Positions 1 through 8,183 of a DNA stretch of 59,425 nt are shown in pieces (position 1 is the first letter of the stretch; each line of letters begins with the position of its first letter). Both the position numbers and the translations under genes were made by a program. This DNA comes from Alloprevotella sp. oral taxon 473 str. F0040 (GTDB lineage Bacteria > Bacteroidota > Bacteroidia > Bacteroidales > Bacteroidaceae): assembly GCF_000318095.2 (NCBI RefSeq), contig NZ_KB290716.1:204679-264103 (forward strand). Direction: 5' to 3'. The notes beneath the pieces are model-generated. The model did not search any database and was not told where the DNA came from. It worked only from the letters and a program-made list of their open reading frames with translations.

Positions 1-328
1 AAACACGCGTAACTTATTGACATGCACGATATTGTATCACTTTGTAACAAAAACACCAGCAAAGCCCACAAAAAGCACTCCTAAACACGCGTAACTTATT
101 GACATGCACGATATTGCATCACTTTTCAGTAAAAACACCAGCAAAACTCACAAAAAGCACTCCTAAACCCGCGTAACTTATTGACATGCACGATATTGCA
201 GCACTTTGGAGCAAAAACACCAGCAAAACCTACAAAAAGCACTCCAAAACACACGTAACTTATTGACATGCACGATATTGCAGCACTTTGCAGCAAAAAT
301 ATCAGCAAAGCCCACAAAAAGCACTCCA
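1..328. repeat. 82-bp tandem repeat, four units (cut by window edge)
   Basis: Four consecutive 82-bp units begin at 1, 83, 165 and 247. Each starts AAACnCGCGTAACTTATTGA or a close variant and ends in CAAAAAGCACTCC(T/A). Units differ at only a few positions, such as CATCACTTTT versus CAGCACTTTG. A degenerate fifth unit start follows at 329. Open frames here are only side effects of the periodicity; I see no gene. The array probably continues left of the window. Confidence 0.93.
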
Positions 329-335
329 AAACATG

Positions 336-448
336 TGCAAGTTCCTGCAAATGAAGATATTGCAGCAAGTTGCACAAAACGCTAAAAAGTCCTGTTTTTG
401 AATCTGCAAGAAACGCACTTGCAAGTTCTTCATTTGCAGGAACTTGCA
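336..448. repeat. 21-bp perfect inverted repeat, 71-nt loop
   Basis: TGCAAGTTCCTGCAAATGAAG at 336-356 is the exact reverse complement of 428-448. The loop (357-427) holds the tail of the degenerate fifth 82-bp unit. It could form a long hairpin in either transcript. It lies at the edge of the tandem array and may mark a rearrangement end. Confidence 0.85.
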
Positions 449-787
449 ACACTTTCCCTCGCGTACGTACGCGCGCGATAACAAACAAACAAACGAACAA
501 ACAAACGAACGAACAAACGAAAATAGAAAAAGAGAATAAAAAGAAAAGATGGAACATTACCCAAGACATCCTTTCTCCTTCTTCAACTCTCACTCACCGC
601 TCGAGAGATAAACACAAACAAATCTTAATTCGTCTAATTCCCCGAAACATGGGTTTCAAGGAGGAAGTAGAGAACAAAGTCTGTCGGAGAGGCAGTGCCT
701 GAACCCATGGTAAGAGCATTCTTGCTAAAATAGCCAAGAAATAGCGAGATATCGCAGAAAAATGTAGCCTACTTACTGAATTATTTG
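449..787. other. Non-coding stretch before the C69 peptidase
   Basis: Low-complexity A-rich sequence after the microsatellite. It contains an imperfect hairpin with arms near 648-661 and 697-709 (CATGGGTT against AACCCATG). No coding sequence is recognised. Confidence 0.5.
481..520. repeat. Tetranucleotide microsatellite (AAAC/GAAC)n
   Basis: About ten 4-bp units of ACAA/ACGA type in a row. No reading frame recognisable as a gene spans it, so there is no evidence that it switches a gene. Confidence 0.8.
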
Positions 788-795
788 TAACTTTG
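788..795 (+). promoter_or_regulatory. Bacteroidota -7 box TAACTTTG
   Basis: A TAnnTTTG match about 118 nt before the C69 peptidase start. No convincing TTTG -33 element lies 19-21 nt upstream, so support is the -7 box only. Confidence 0.5.
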
Positions 796-912
796 TCGCA
801 GCGACCCTCTGTGAAGCAAATCTAGAAAAAGGCAGGAGATACGGCCAAAAACACAACCTTTTGCTATCATATATCGCGCAGCACCTATCAGAATCATCTA
901 AATCATCCATAA

Positions 913-2565
913 ATGAAACGAATACTGCTACTCTTTGTCGCCCTCTTTGCATTGGGGGCATCGGCTTGTACCAACCTACTCGTGGGCAAGAAGGCTTCCA
1001 AGAATGGTGAAGCCTACCTCACCTATAGTGCCGACTCCTACGGCATGTATGGCCGCTTGCTCCACTTCCCTGCTGGCACGCATGCTCCTGGCACGATGCG
1101 CCGTATTGTCGATGGCGACACACAAAAATATCTAGGTGAAATCCCCGAAGCTCCTGTGACCTACAACGTGGTGGGTAACATCAACGAACACCAAGTGGCC
1201 ATCACCGAAACCACCTTCGGCGGACGTCATGAACTTGCTCCCAAGAACCCGATGGGAGGCATCGACTATGTGTCGCTCATGGCACTCGGTTTGCAGCGTG
1301 CTAAGACCGCTCGCGAAGCCATCAAGGTGATGACCGATCTCGTGGCTCGTCATGGCTATTCATCTGAAGGCGAATCTTTCTCCATCGCTGACCCCAATGA
1401 GGTGTGGATCATGGAGATGATCGGTAAAGGCGACGAAAAGAAAGGTGCAGTGTGGGTGGCAGTACGCATCCCCGACGACTGCATCAGTGCACACGCCAAC
1501 CAAAGCCGCATCCACAAGTTTGACTTGAAAGACAAGAAGAATGTGATGTACGCCAAAGACGTGATCAAGTTTGCTCGCGAAAAGGGATATTTCTCTGGCA
1601 AAGATGCTGACTTCTCCTTCTCTGCAGCCTACTCTCCTGCCGACTTCGGTAGCCAGCGTTTCTGCGATGCTCGTGCTTGGTCGCTCTTCAACCGCTTCGT
1701 GGACGGTATGGACAAATATGTGGACTTCGTAGACGGTAAACACATCGGCACCAGCGAAGTGATGCCCCTTTATTTCAAGCCCAAAGCTCCTTTGGCACTC
1801 ACGGATGTGATGGAAGCTATGCGCGACCACTACGAAGGTACGCCTTTCGACATCACCACCAACGCGGGTGCTGGCACCAATGGAGCACCTTATCGCCCTT
1901 CTCCTTTGACTTGGGAATACCAAGGCAAGAAGTATTTCAACGAACGTCCTGTCTCTACCCACCAAGCTAGTTTCGTGATTGTAGCACAGCTGCGTGGCCA
2001 TCTGCCCAACCCCGTGGGTGGTGTGCTGTGGTTTGCCAACGACGAAGCCAACACCACTCCATTTGTGCCCATCTACTGCTCATTGACCAAGGTGCCTGAA
2101 TGCTTCGATGATGCCACAGCCAACGACCACACCTTCTCGTGGAAGAGTGCTTTCTGGCTCTGCAACTGGGTGTCTAACATGGTGTATCCACGCTACGACC
2201 AACTCTACCCTACCGTGGCAAAGCGACGCGACAACATGGAAGAATATATGCTCAATGCTCAGAAGGCAGCGGATGCTTCTTTGCTCCGCACCTTCCAGCA
2301 AAATCCTAGCGATTTCTCGGCTGAAGTGAATGGCTATGCACAAGAATGGGCCAATATCCTGATGACCGACTGGAAGGCCTTGGGAGAATATCTCGTGATG
2401 AAATTCAACGACCAAGTGGTGAAAAAAGAAACACGTGATGGCAAATGGGAGCTTACGCCCGATGGCATCTGCGTGTCGCCCGAACGTCCTGGTTATCCCG
2501 AACAATATCGTGGCATCCTCATTCGCGAAACGGGAGATAAATACCTCGTTCCCGAAAAGAATTAG
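913..2565 (+). CDS. Secreted C69-family dipeptidase (PepD-like)
   Basis: A 550-residue peptidase of family C69, an Ntn hydrolase that splits small peptides. Residues 1-18 form a signal peptide (MKRILLLFVALFALGASA) directly followed by Cys19 in ACTNLLVGKKAS. In this family the first residue after processing is the nucleophile, so signal-peptide removal would expose the active cysteine in the periplasm. Cys19 is not preceded by a good lipobox (A at -3), so the nucleophile reading is preferred over a lipoprotein. Length fits secreted Bacteroidales members. The gene stands alone and is followed by a strong hairpin at 2571-2611. Start chosen by the signal peptide. Confidence 0.92.
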   Translation: MKRILLLFVALFALGASACTNLLVGKKASKNGEAYLTYSADSYGMYGRLLHFPAGTHAPGTMRRIVDGDTQKYLGEIPEAPVTYNVVGNINEHQVAITETTFGGRHELAPKNPMGGIDYVSLMALGLQRAKTAREAIKVMTDLVARHGYSSEGESFSIADPNEVWIMEMIGKGDEKKGAVWVAVRIPDDCISAHANQSRIHKFDLKDKKNVMYAKDVIKFAREKGYFSGKDADFSFSAAYSPADFGSQRFCDARAWSLFNRFVDGMDKYVDFVDGKHIGTSEVMPLYFKPKAPLALTDVMEAMRDHYEGTPFDITTNAGAGTNGAPYRPSPLTWEYQGKKYFNERPVSTHQASFVIVAQLRGHLPNPVGGVLWFANDEANTTPFVPIYCSLTKVPECFDDATANDHTFSWKSAFWLCNWVSNMVYPRYDQLYPTVAKRRDNMEEYMLNAQKAADASLLRTFQQNPSDFSAEVNGYAQEWANILMTDWKALGEYLVMKFNDQVVKKETRDGKWELTPDGICVSPERPGYPEQYRGILIRETGDKYLVPEKN

Positions 2566-2570
2566 TCGCT

Positions 2571-2611
2571 CTATGCAGCAGGAATATCGGGATATTCCCT
2601 GCTGCATGTAG
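2571..2611 (+). terminator. Strong hairpin after C69 gene, possible terminator
   Basis: ATGCAGCAGGAATATC (2573-2588) pairs with GATATTCCCTGCTGCAT (2591-2607), with one bulged base. It begins six bases after the stop codon. There is no T-run, so termination is inferred from position and strength. Confidence 0.5.
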
Positions 2612-2614
2612 ACC

Positions 2615-2687
2615 AACAATGAGGGGGGTATGTCAAAAGCCGAAAGGTGATTTCCTAACGAATGTTTTGGCATAGCCCCCTATTGTT
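2615..2687. repeat. Long imperfect stem-loop between C69 peptidase and relA
   Basis: Arms 2615-2638 and 2665-2687 (AACAAT..GGGGG..TATG against CATAGCCCCC..ATTGTT) pair over about 23 nt with few mismatches. The loop is 26 nt. It lies 24 bp before the relA start, so it may be part of the relA leader. Confidence 0.6.
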
Positions 2688-2711
2688 CCACCTCATCATC
2701 CACAAGAACTT

Positions 2712-4727
2712 ATGAATGCTTTTGCTCCACACCATTTTACCGACAAAAGACTCATCGCAGAGTTTGGATTTGATGCACAAGAAATCGCACAAGCTACGCT
2801 CGATTTGGCAGCCAACGAGATTGGTCTGAAAGACTGGACTCCCTCGGCCGAAGACATTATGGCCTTTGAACGCGTGCACGAACTGGAATCGCTCAACGAA
2901 GAGATGTTGAAGACGGACAACTTTCGCAACTTGCTCGTTTCGCAGGCGGCGGATATGCGCGTGGTGCTGTTGCTCATAGCAGGATGTGTGGTGATGATGC
3001 GCCGCGTCAAAGACACGGAAGCTAAAGCGGCACAACGCAGACTCGCCATAGAAGCCGCTCATATCTATGCACCTTTGGCGCACAAACTCGGACTCTACAA
3101 ACTGAAGTCGGAGCTGGAAGACCTTTCGCTCAAATATCTGGAGACGGAAGCCTACTACATGATCAAAGAGGCACTCAATGCCACCAAGAAATCGCGCGAT
3201 GCCTACATTGAAAACTTCCTCGCACCTATCCATACCATGCTGCAAGAAGCTGGACTGCGCTACCACATGAAAGGGCGCACGAAGAGCATCCACTCCATTT
3301 GGCAGAAGATGAAGAAGCAGAAGTGCGGATTTGAGAAAGTGTATGACCTCTTTGCCATCCGCATCATCTTAGACTCAGCTCCCAACAAAGAGGTGGCGGA
3401 GTGCTGGAAGGTCTTTTCGCTCATCACCAACAAATATGAGTCGAACCTCAAACGCCTGCGCGACTGGGTGACCGTGCCCAAGAGCAATGGGTATGAGAGT
3501 TTGCACGTCACAGTACTAGGCCCTGAAAATAAGTGGGTGGAAGTGCAGATCCGCACGGAGCGCATGGACGAAGTGGCAGAGCGTGGTCTTGCCGCACACT
3601 GGAGATACAAGGGCGTGAAGAGCAGCGAAGGTGGTGTGGACTCGTGGTTGGCTGGCATCCGCACAGCTCTCGAGGAAGGGCGCGACCCACACGTGGACGA
3701 CAATGAGGGATTGAAAGAAAACTCCATCTATGTGTTCACCCCTAAAGGCGACTTATTCAAACTGCCCGTGGGCAGCACCGTACTTGACTTTGCCTACCTC
3801 ATCCACTCTAAAGTGGGCAACCGTTGCGTGGGAGGCATCGTAGACGGCAAGAACGTGTCTCTTCGCCAAGTGTTGGCCAGTGGACAGCGCGTGGAGGTGC
3901 TCGTGTCGAACAATCAACAACCGCGCCTCGAATGGCTCAACCTTGTGGTGTCGGGGCATGCAAAGTCGAAGATTCGCCAATCGCTCCGCGAAATCAAGAG
4001 CCGCGATAGTGCGATGGGCAAGGAGGTGCTGGAGCGCAAACTGAAGAATCGCAAGTTGGAATGGGATGAAAGCATACTCAACCAGCTCATCAAGAAATTG
4101 AACTACAAGGAAGCGGGCGATTTCTTTGCAGACATCCTGGACAATAAGATTGACCTCAACGCAACGCTCGACACGTATGTGGAATTGCAGAAGCGCGATG
4201 CGGGTGTGGGTGAACGGGCTGAGGTGAAGAGTGCCGAAGAGTTCAACTTCCGCGAGGTGGTAGAACCCATATCTGGAGCTTCAGACGATGTGCTCGTGAT
4301 CGACCGCAACCTCAAAGGTGTGGAATTTCAAATGGCACGCTGCTGTCACCCTGTCTACGGAGACGACGTCTTTGGCTTTGTGTCGGTGTCGGGCGGGATT
4401 AAGATTCACCGCGAAACGTGTCCCAATGCGCACGACATGCGTACCCGCTTCCCCTATCGCATCGTCAAGGCACGATGGGCAGGCAAAGGGGGCAGCACGT
4501 ATCCCATCACTCTGCACGTGGTGGGGCAAGATGACTTGGGCATCGTGAACAATATCACCTCCATCATCGCTAAAGAAGAACACATCATGCTCCGCAACAT
4601 CTCGATAGAAAGCAATGAGGGATTGTTCTATGGCGAACTGACGGTGATGGTAGACGACACCACTCAGCTCAATGGACTCATCAAAAAAATCCGCACCGTG
4701 CGGGGAGTGAAAGCAGTGAGCCGATGA
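2712..4727 (+). CDS. relA: RelA-type (p)ppGpp synthetase with degenerate hydrolase domain
   Basis: A 671-residue RelA/SpoT-family protein that transfers pyrophosphate from ATP to GTP/GDP in the stringent response. The synthetase domain shows GRTKSIHSIWQKM, VYDLFAIRII, the nucleotide-binding PKSNGYESLH and EVQIRTERMDEVAERG. A TGS domain follows (IYVFTPKGDLFKLPVGSTV) and a C-terminal ACT domain ends near the stop. The N-terminal HD hydrolase is shortened: no HD motif is present, and the usual ADRLHNMR block reads AGCVVMMRR. The protein is about 70 residues shorter than bifunctional Rel. It should therefore make but not degrade (p)ppGpp, as in E. coli RelA; a second enzyme is expected elsewhere. 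Confidence 0.9.
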   Translation: MNAFAPHHFTDKRLIAEFGFDAQEIAQATLDLAANEIGLKDWTPSAEDIMAFERVHELESLNEEMLKTDNFRNLLVSQAADMRVVLLLIAGCVVMMRRVKDTEAKAAQRRLAIEAAHIYAPLAHKLGLYKLKSELEDLSLKYLETEAYYMIKEALNATKKSRDAYIENFLAPIHTMLQEAGLRYHMKGRTKSIHSIWQKMKKQKCGFEKVYDLFAIRIILDSAPNKEVAECWKVFSLITNKYESNLKRLRDWVTVPKSNGYESLHVTVLGPENKWVEVQIRTERMDEVAERGLAAHWRYKGVKSSEGGVDSWLAGIRTALEEGRDPHVDDNEGLKENSIYVFTPKGDLFKLPVGSTVLDFAYLIHSKVGNRCVGGIVDGKNVSLRQVLASGQRVEVLVSNNQQPRLEWLNLVVSGHAKSKIRQSLREIKSRDSAMGKEVLERKLKNRKLEWDESILNQLIKKLNYKEAGDFFADILDNKIDLNATLDTYVELQKRDAGVGERAEVKSAEEFNFREVVEPISGASDDVLVIDRNLKGVEFQMARCCHPVYGDDVFGFVSVSGGIKIHRETCPNAHDMRTRFPYRIVKARWAGKGGSTYPITLHVVGQDDLGIVNNITSIIAKEEHIMLRNISIESNEGLFYGELTVMVDDTTQLNGLIKKIRTVRGVKAVSR

Positions 4728-4924
4728 TTCGCTCAGTCTTCAACTATAAAGAAAAAGAGCGTTCTCTGCTCTAAAAGGCTTTCAAGCTTTGTCTTATGCG
4801 ATATTTTCGAGGTAGAATGACTGATTCTTCCTCGAAATTTCGTATCTTCGCAAGCACGTTTTTCAAGCCCAAATGAAATACTTATAAAATCATCAACTCA
4901 ACATAGCAAAAACGACCAAAAAAG

Positions 4925-4956
4925 TTTGGAGAATTGCTGAAGTTGAGTTATATTTG
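4925..4956 (+). promoter_or_regulatory. ppdK promoter (TTTG-N20-TATATTTG)
   Basis: TTTG at 4925-4928, a 20-nt spacer, and TATATTTG at 4949-4956, which is the canonical Bacteroidota sigma-ABfr arrangement. Start codon lies 35 nt downstream. Confidence 0.85.
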
Positions 4957-4990
4957 CAGCAACGAAATATAATTAAATATCACAAGCAAT

Positions 4991-7717
4991 ATGGAACAAG
5001 TAAAAAGAGTGTACACTTTCGGTAACGGACAGGCTGAAGGTGATGCTACTATGCGAGATCTCCTCGGTGGTAAAGGTGCCAACCTTGCAGAAATGAACAA
5101 GATTGGTGTGCCTGTACCTCCTGGATTCACCATCACCACCGACACCTGTAACGACTATTATAAAGTAGGTCAAGAAGAGATTATCCGTCAGCTCACCGAC
5201 CAAGTGAATGCGGCTATCGCTACAACTGAACAAAGCATGAACAGCAAGTTTGGCGATCCCACCAATCCTCTCTTGCTTTCTGTACGTTCGGGTGCTCGTG
5301 CTTCAATGCCTGGTATGATGGACACCATCCTCAACCTCGGTTTGAACGACACTGTAGCCGAAGGTCTTGTGGCTAAAACTGGTAATCCTCACTTCGTTTA
5401 CGACTCTTATCGTCGTTTCGTGCAAATGTACGGTGACGTCGTGCTTGGCATGAAGCCCGAAAACAAGGAAGATATCGACCCATTTGAAGCTATCATCGAA
5501 GAGGTGAAGGCTATCCGTAGCATCCACCTCGACAAGGATCTCACCGTAGAAGAACTCAAAGATCTCGTAGAGCGCTTCAAGAAGGCTATTAAAGACAACA
5601 CTGGTCACGACTTCCCCACAGATCCTAAAGAACAACTTTGGGGTGCTGTGTGCGCTGTGTTCCGCAGCTGGATGAACGAACGCGCTATCCTCTATCGTAA
5701 GATGGAAAGCATCCCCGACGAATGGGGTACGGCTGTGAACGTGCAAGCCATGGTGTTCGGTAACATGGGCGAAACTTCAGCTACTGGTGTTTGCTTCAGC
5801 CGCGATGCTGGTAATGGTGAAAACCTCTTCAATGGTGAATACCTCGTTAATGCACAAGGTGAAGACGTGGTGGCTGGTATCCGCACTCCACAACAAATCA
5901 CCAAGATTGGTGCTCAACGCTGGGCTGAACGCGCTGGTATTAGCGAAGAAGAACGCGTAGCTAAGTATCCTTCTATGGAAGAAGCTATGCCCGAAATCTA
6001 CGCTGAACTCGATGCCCTCCAAAACAAGCTCGAACAGCACTACCGCGACATGCAAGACATGGAATTTACCGTACAAGAAGGTAAACTTTGGTTCTTGCAA
6101 ACTCGTAACGGTAAGCGCACGGGTACGGCTATGGTGAAGATCGCTATAGACCTCCTCCACGAAGGTATGATCGATGAGAAGACGGTCATCAAGCGTTGCG
6201 AACCCAACAAGCTCGATGAGCTCCTCCACCCTGTCTTCAACAAGAAGGCACTCGCTGGTGCACACGAGATCACTCGCGGTCTTCCCGCTTCTCCTGGTGC
6301 AGCTTGCGGTCAAATCGTCTTCCACGCTGACGATGCTGAAGCTTGGCACGAAGCTGGTAAGAAGGTGATCATGGTGCGCATCGAAACTTCTCCCGAAGAC
6401 CTCGCTGGTATGGCAGCCGCAGAAGGTATCCTCACCGCTCGTGGTGGTATGACTTCGCACGCAGCTGTTGTGGCACGCGGTATGGGTAAGTGCTGCGTGT
6501 CTGGTGCTGGCGGCATCGTGGTAGACTACAAGGCTCGCACGATGACCGTTGATGGTCTTACTTTGAAAGAAGGTGACTTCATCTCATTGAACGGTACCAC
6601 TGGTTGCGTATACGCTGGTGAAATCCAAACTGAAGCTGCTGAACTCAGCGGTGACTTCGCAGAATTGATGGAACTCTGCAGCAAGTATGCTAAGCTCCAA
6701 GTGCGCACAAACGCTGACACTCCTCAAGATGCGAAAGTGGCTCGTGACTTCGGTGCTGTAGGGATCGGTCTTTGCCGCACAGAGCACATGTTCTTCGAAG
6801 CAGAGAAGATCGTGGCTATGCGCGAAATGATTTTGAGCGAAACTGCAGAAGGTCGCGAAAAGGCTTTGGCGAAGATTCTTCCTTACCAAAAGGCTGACTT
6901 CCTCGGCATCTTCCGCGCTATGGATGGTTGCCCCGTGAATGTTCGTCTCCTCGATCCTCCTCTCCATGAATTTGTGCCTCACAACCAAGCAGGTCAAGAA
7001 GAAATGGCGAAAGCAATGGGTGTGACTGTGGAATACATCCACCAACGCGTGAACAGTCTTGTTGAAGCGAATCCAATGCTCGGTCACCGTGGTTGCCGTT
7101 TGGGTAACACTTACCCCGAAATCACCGCTATGCAGACTCGCGCTATCCTCGGTGCAGCTGTGGAATTGAAGAAGGAAGGTCTTGATCCTCACCCCGAAAT
7201 CATGGTGCCTCTCACGGGTATCCTCTATGAGTTTGAAAACCAAGAGAAGGTGATTCGCGACACTGCTGCTGCTCTCTTCGCAGAAGAAGGTGTGAGCGTA
7301 GACTTCAAGGTGGGTACGATGATCGAAATCCCCCGTGCTGCTTTGACTGCTAACCGCATTGCAACTCGCGCTGAATACTTCTCATTCGGTACCAACGACC
7401 TCACGCAGATGACCTTCGGTTACTCTCGTGACGACATCGCTAGCTTCCTCCCCGTATATCTCGAGAAGAAGATTTTGAAGGTAGACCCCTTCCAAGTGCT
7501 CGACCAAAACGGCGTAGGTCAGCTCGTAGAGATGGCAGTAGAGAAGGGTCGCGCTGTACGTCCCGAACTCAAGTGCGGTATCTGCGGTGAACATGGTGGT
7601 GAACCAAGCTCTGTGAAGTTCTGCCACCGCGTAGGCCTCAACTATGTGAGCTGCTCACCTTTCCGTGTGCCTATCGCTCGCCTCGCTGCTGCCCAAGCTG
7701 CTGTCGAAGAACTCTAG
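4991..7717 (+). CDS. ppdK: Pyruvate, phosphate dikinase
   Basis: A 908-residue cytoplasmic enzyme interconverting pyruvate + ATP + Pi and PEP + AMP + PPi, a glycolytic/gluconeogenic step common in anaerobic Bacteroidales. The N-terminal ATP-grasp domain begins GGKGANLAEMNKIGVPVPPG. The phosphohistidine swivel motif GGMTSHAAVVARG places the catalytic His near residue 490. The C-terminal PEP-binding barrel shows GTNDLTQMTFGYSRDD and CGICGEHGG with the catalytic Cys. Strong biased codon use suggests high expression, in keeping with the near-perfect promoter upstream. A canonical terminator follows at 7817. Transcribed alone. Confidence 0.97.
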   Translation: MEQVKRVYTFGNGQAEGDATMRDLLGGKGANLAEMNKIGVPVPPGFTITTDTCNDYYKVGQEEIIRQLTDQVNAAIATTEQSMNSKFGDPTNPLLLSVRSGARASMPGMMDTILNLGLNDTVAEGLVAKTGNPHFVYDSYRRFVQMYGDVVLGMKPENKEDIDPFEAIIEEVKAIRSIHLDKDLTVEELKDLVERFKKAIKDNTGHDFPTDPKEQLWGAVCAVFRSWMNERAILYRKMESIPDEWGTAVNVQAMVFGNMGETSATGVCFSRDAGNGENLFNGEYLVNAQGEDVVAGIRTPQQITKIGAQRWAERAGISEEERVAKYPSMEEAMPEIYAELDALQNKLEQHYRDMQDMEFTVQEGKLWFLQTRNGKRTGTAMVKIAIDLLHEGMIDEKTVIKRCEPNKLDELLHPVFNKKALAGAHEITRGLPASPGAACGQIVFHADDAEAWHEAGKKVIMVRIETSPEDLAGMAAAEGILTARGGMTSHAAVVARGMGKCCVSGAGGIVVDYKARTMTVDGLTLKEGDFISLNGTTGCVYAGEIQTEAAELSGDFAELMELCSKYAKLQVRTNADTPQDAKVARDFGAVGIGLCRTEHMFFEAEKIVAMREMILSETAEGREKALAKILPYQKADFLGIFRAMDGCPVNVRLLDPPLHEFVPHNQAGQEEMAKAMGVTVEYIHQRVNSLVEANPMLGHRGCRLGNTYPEITAMQTRAILGAAVELKKEGLDPHPEIMVPLTGILYEFENQEKVIRDTAAALFAEEGVSVDFKVGTMIEIPRAALTANRIATRAEYFSFGTNDLTQMTFGYSRDDIASFLPVYLEKKILKVDPFQVLDQNGVGQLVEMAVEKGRAVRPELKCGICGEHGGEPSSVKFCHRVGLNYVSCSPFRVPIARLAAAQAAVEEL

Positions 7718-8121
7718 TCGAAAAAGGCTAGACAAAGAAGGCTAGTCCAAAATGTCTAGAAGACCGTCTTACCTCAAAGCATTCCCTCGAATGTCTTTGA
7801 TTAAGACCATAACATCACTTCATCCACCTCTTTCGAGGTGGATGAAGTTTTTTGTTGCTGTCAAGAAATCGGATGAAGAGGATTGTGTCTACCAAGAAAA
7901 AGTAGATGAAGACTTCTTTGTCTGTATGGAGAGCTAGTGTATAATAGAAAGAGATACAACATAACCCATCATAACTATCCGAGCATCACTGCATTATATT
8001 CAGCAACGGAGCATGCTACAAAGCGGCTTTGAGAGAAAATATAGCTTTGTAGCTACTGACCAATCAGTATATTCCTGTTTTTGACTCCAAACACACTGAA
8101 TCCTACTACTGAATACCACAA
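7718..8121. other. Intergenic region ppdK-fic
   Basis: Starts with a run of CTAG-bearing short repeats (GGCTAGaC, GGCTAGtC, GTCTAGaa at about 7728-7760), then the ppdK terminator. The remainder (about 7855-8121) is AT-rich with no gene recognised. Confidence 0.5.
7817..7853 (+). terminator. Rho-independent terminator after ppdK
   Basis: Perfect 14-bp stem ACTTCATCCACCTC / GAGGTGGATGAAGT with a TTTC loop, followed by six T. Confidence 0.95.
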
Positions 8122-8154
8122 ATTCTTTCCAATATTTGCAAGATTGGAAAGAAT
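8122..8154. promoter_or_regulatory. Palindrome (operator candidate) in the fic promoter
   Basis: ATTCTTTCCAAT (8122-8133) and ATTGGAAAGAAT (8143-8154) are perfect 12-bp arms around a 9-nt spacer. The spacer region contains the -33 TTTG element, so a bound protein would block RNA polymerase. The same arms and spacing recur just after the gene at 9505-9537. Confidence 0.85.
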
Positions 8155-8166
8155 AGGATAACTTTG
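8135..8166 (+). promoter_or_regulatory. fic promoter (TTTG-N20-TAACTTTG)
   Basis: TTTG at 8135-8138, a 20-nt spacer and TAACTTTG at 8159-8166; start codon 17 nt further on. It overlaps the palindrome at 8122-8154, which suggests repression. Confidence 0.88.
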
Positions 8167-8183
8167 TACTAAACTCATAAGTT

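Noticed and set aside
1-328. CRISPR array
   Set aside because: Units are contiguous 82-bp repeats without unique spacers and no cas genes are present.
370-702. 110-codon + frame over repeats and microsatellite
   Set aside because: Composition follows the low-complexity DNA; no start context, no domain.
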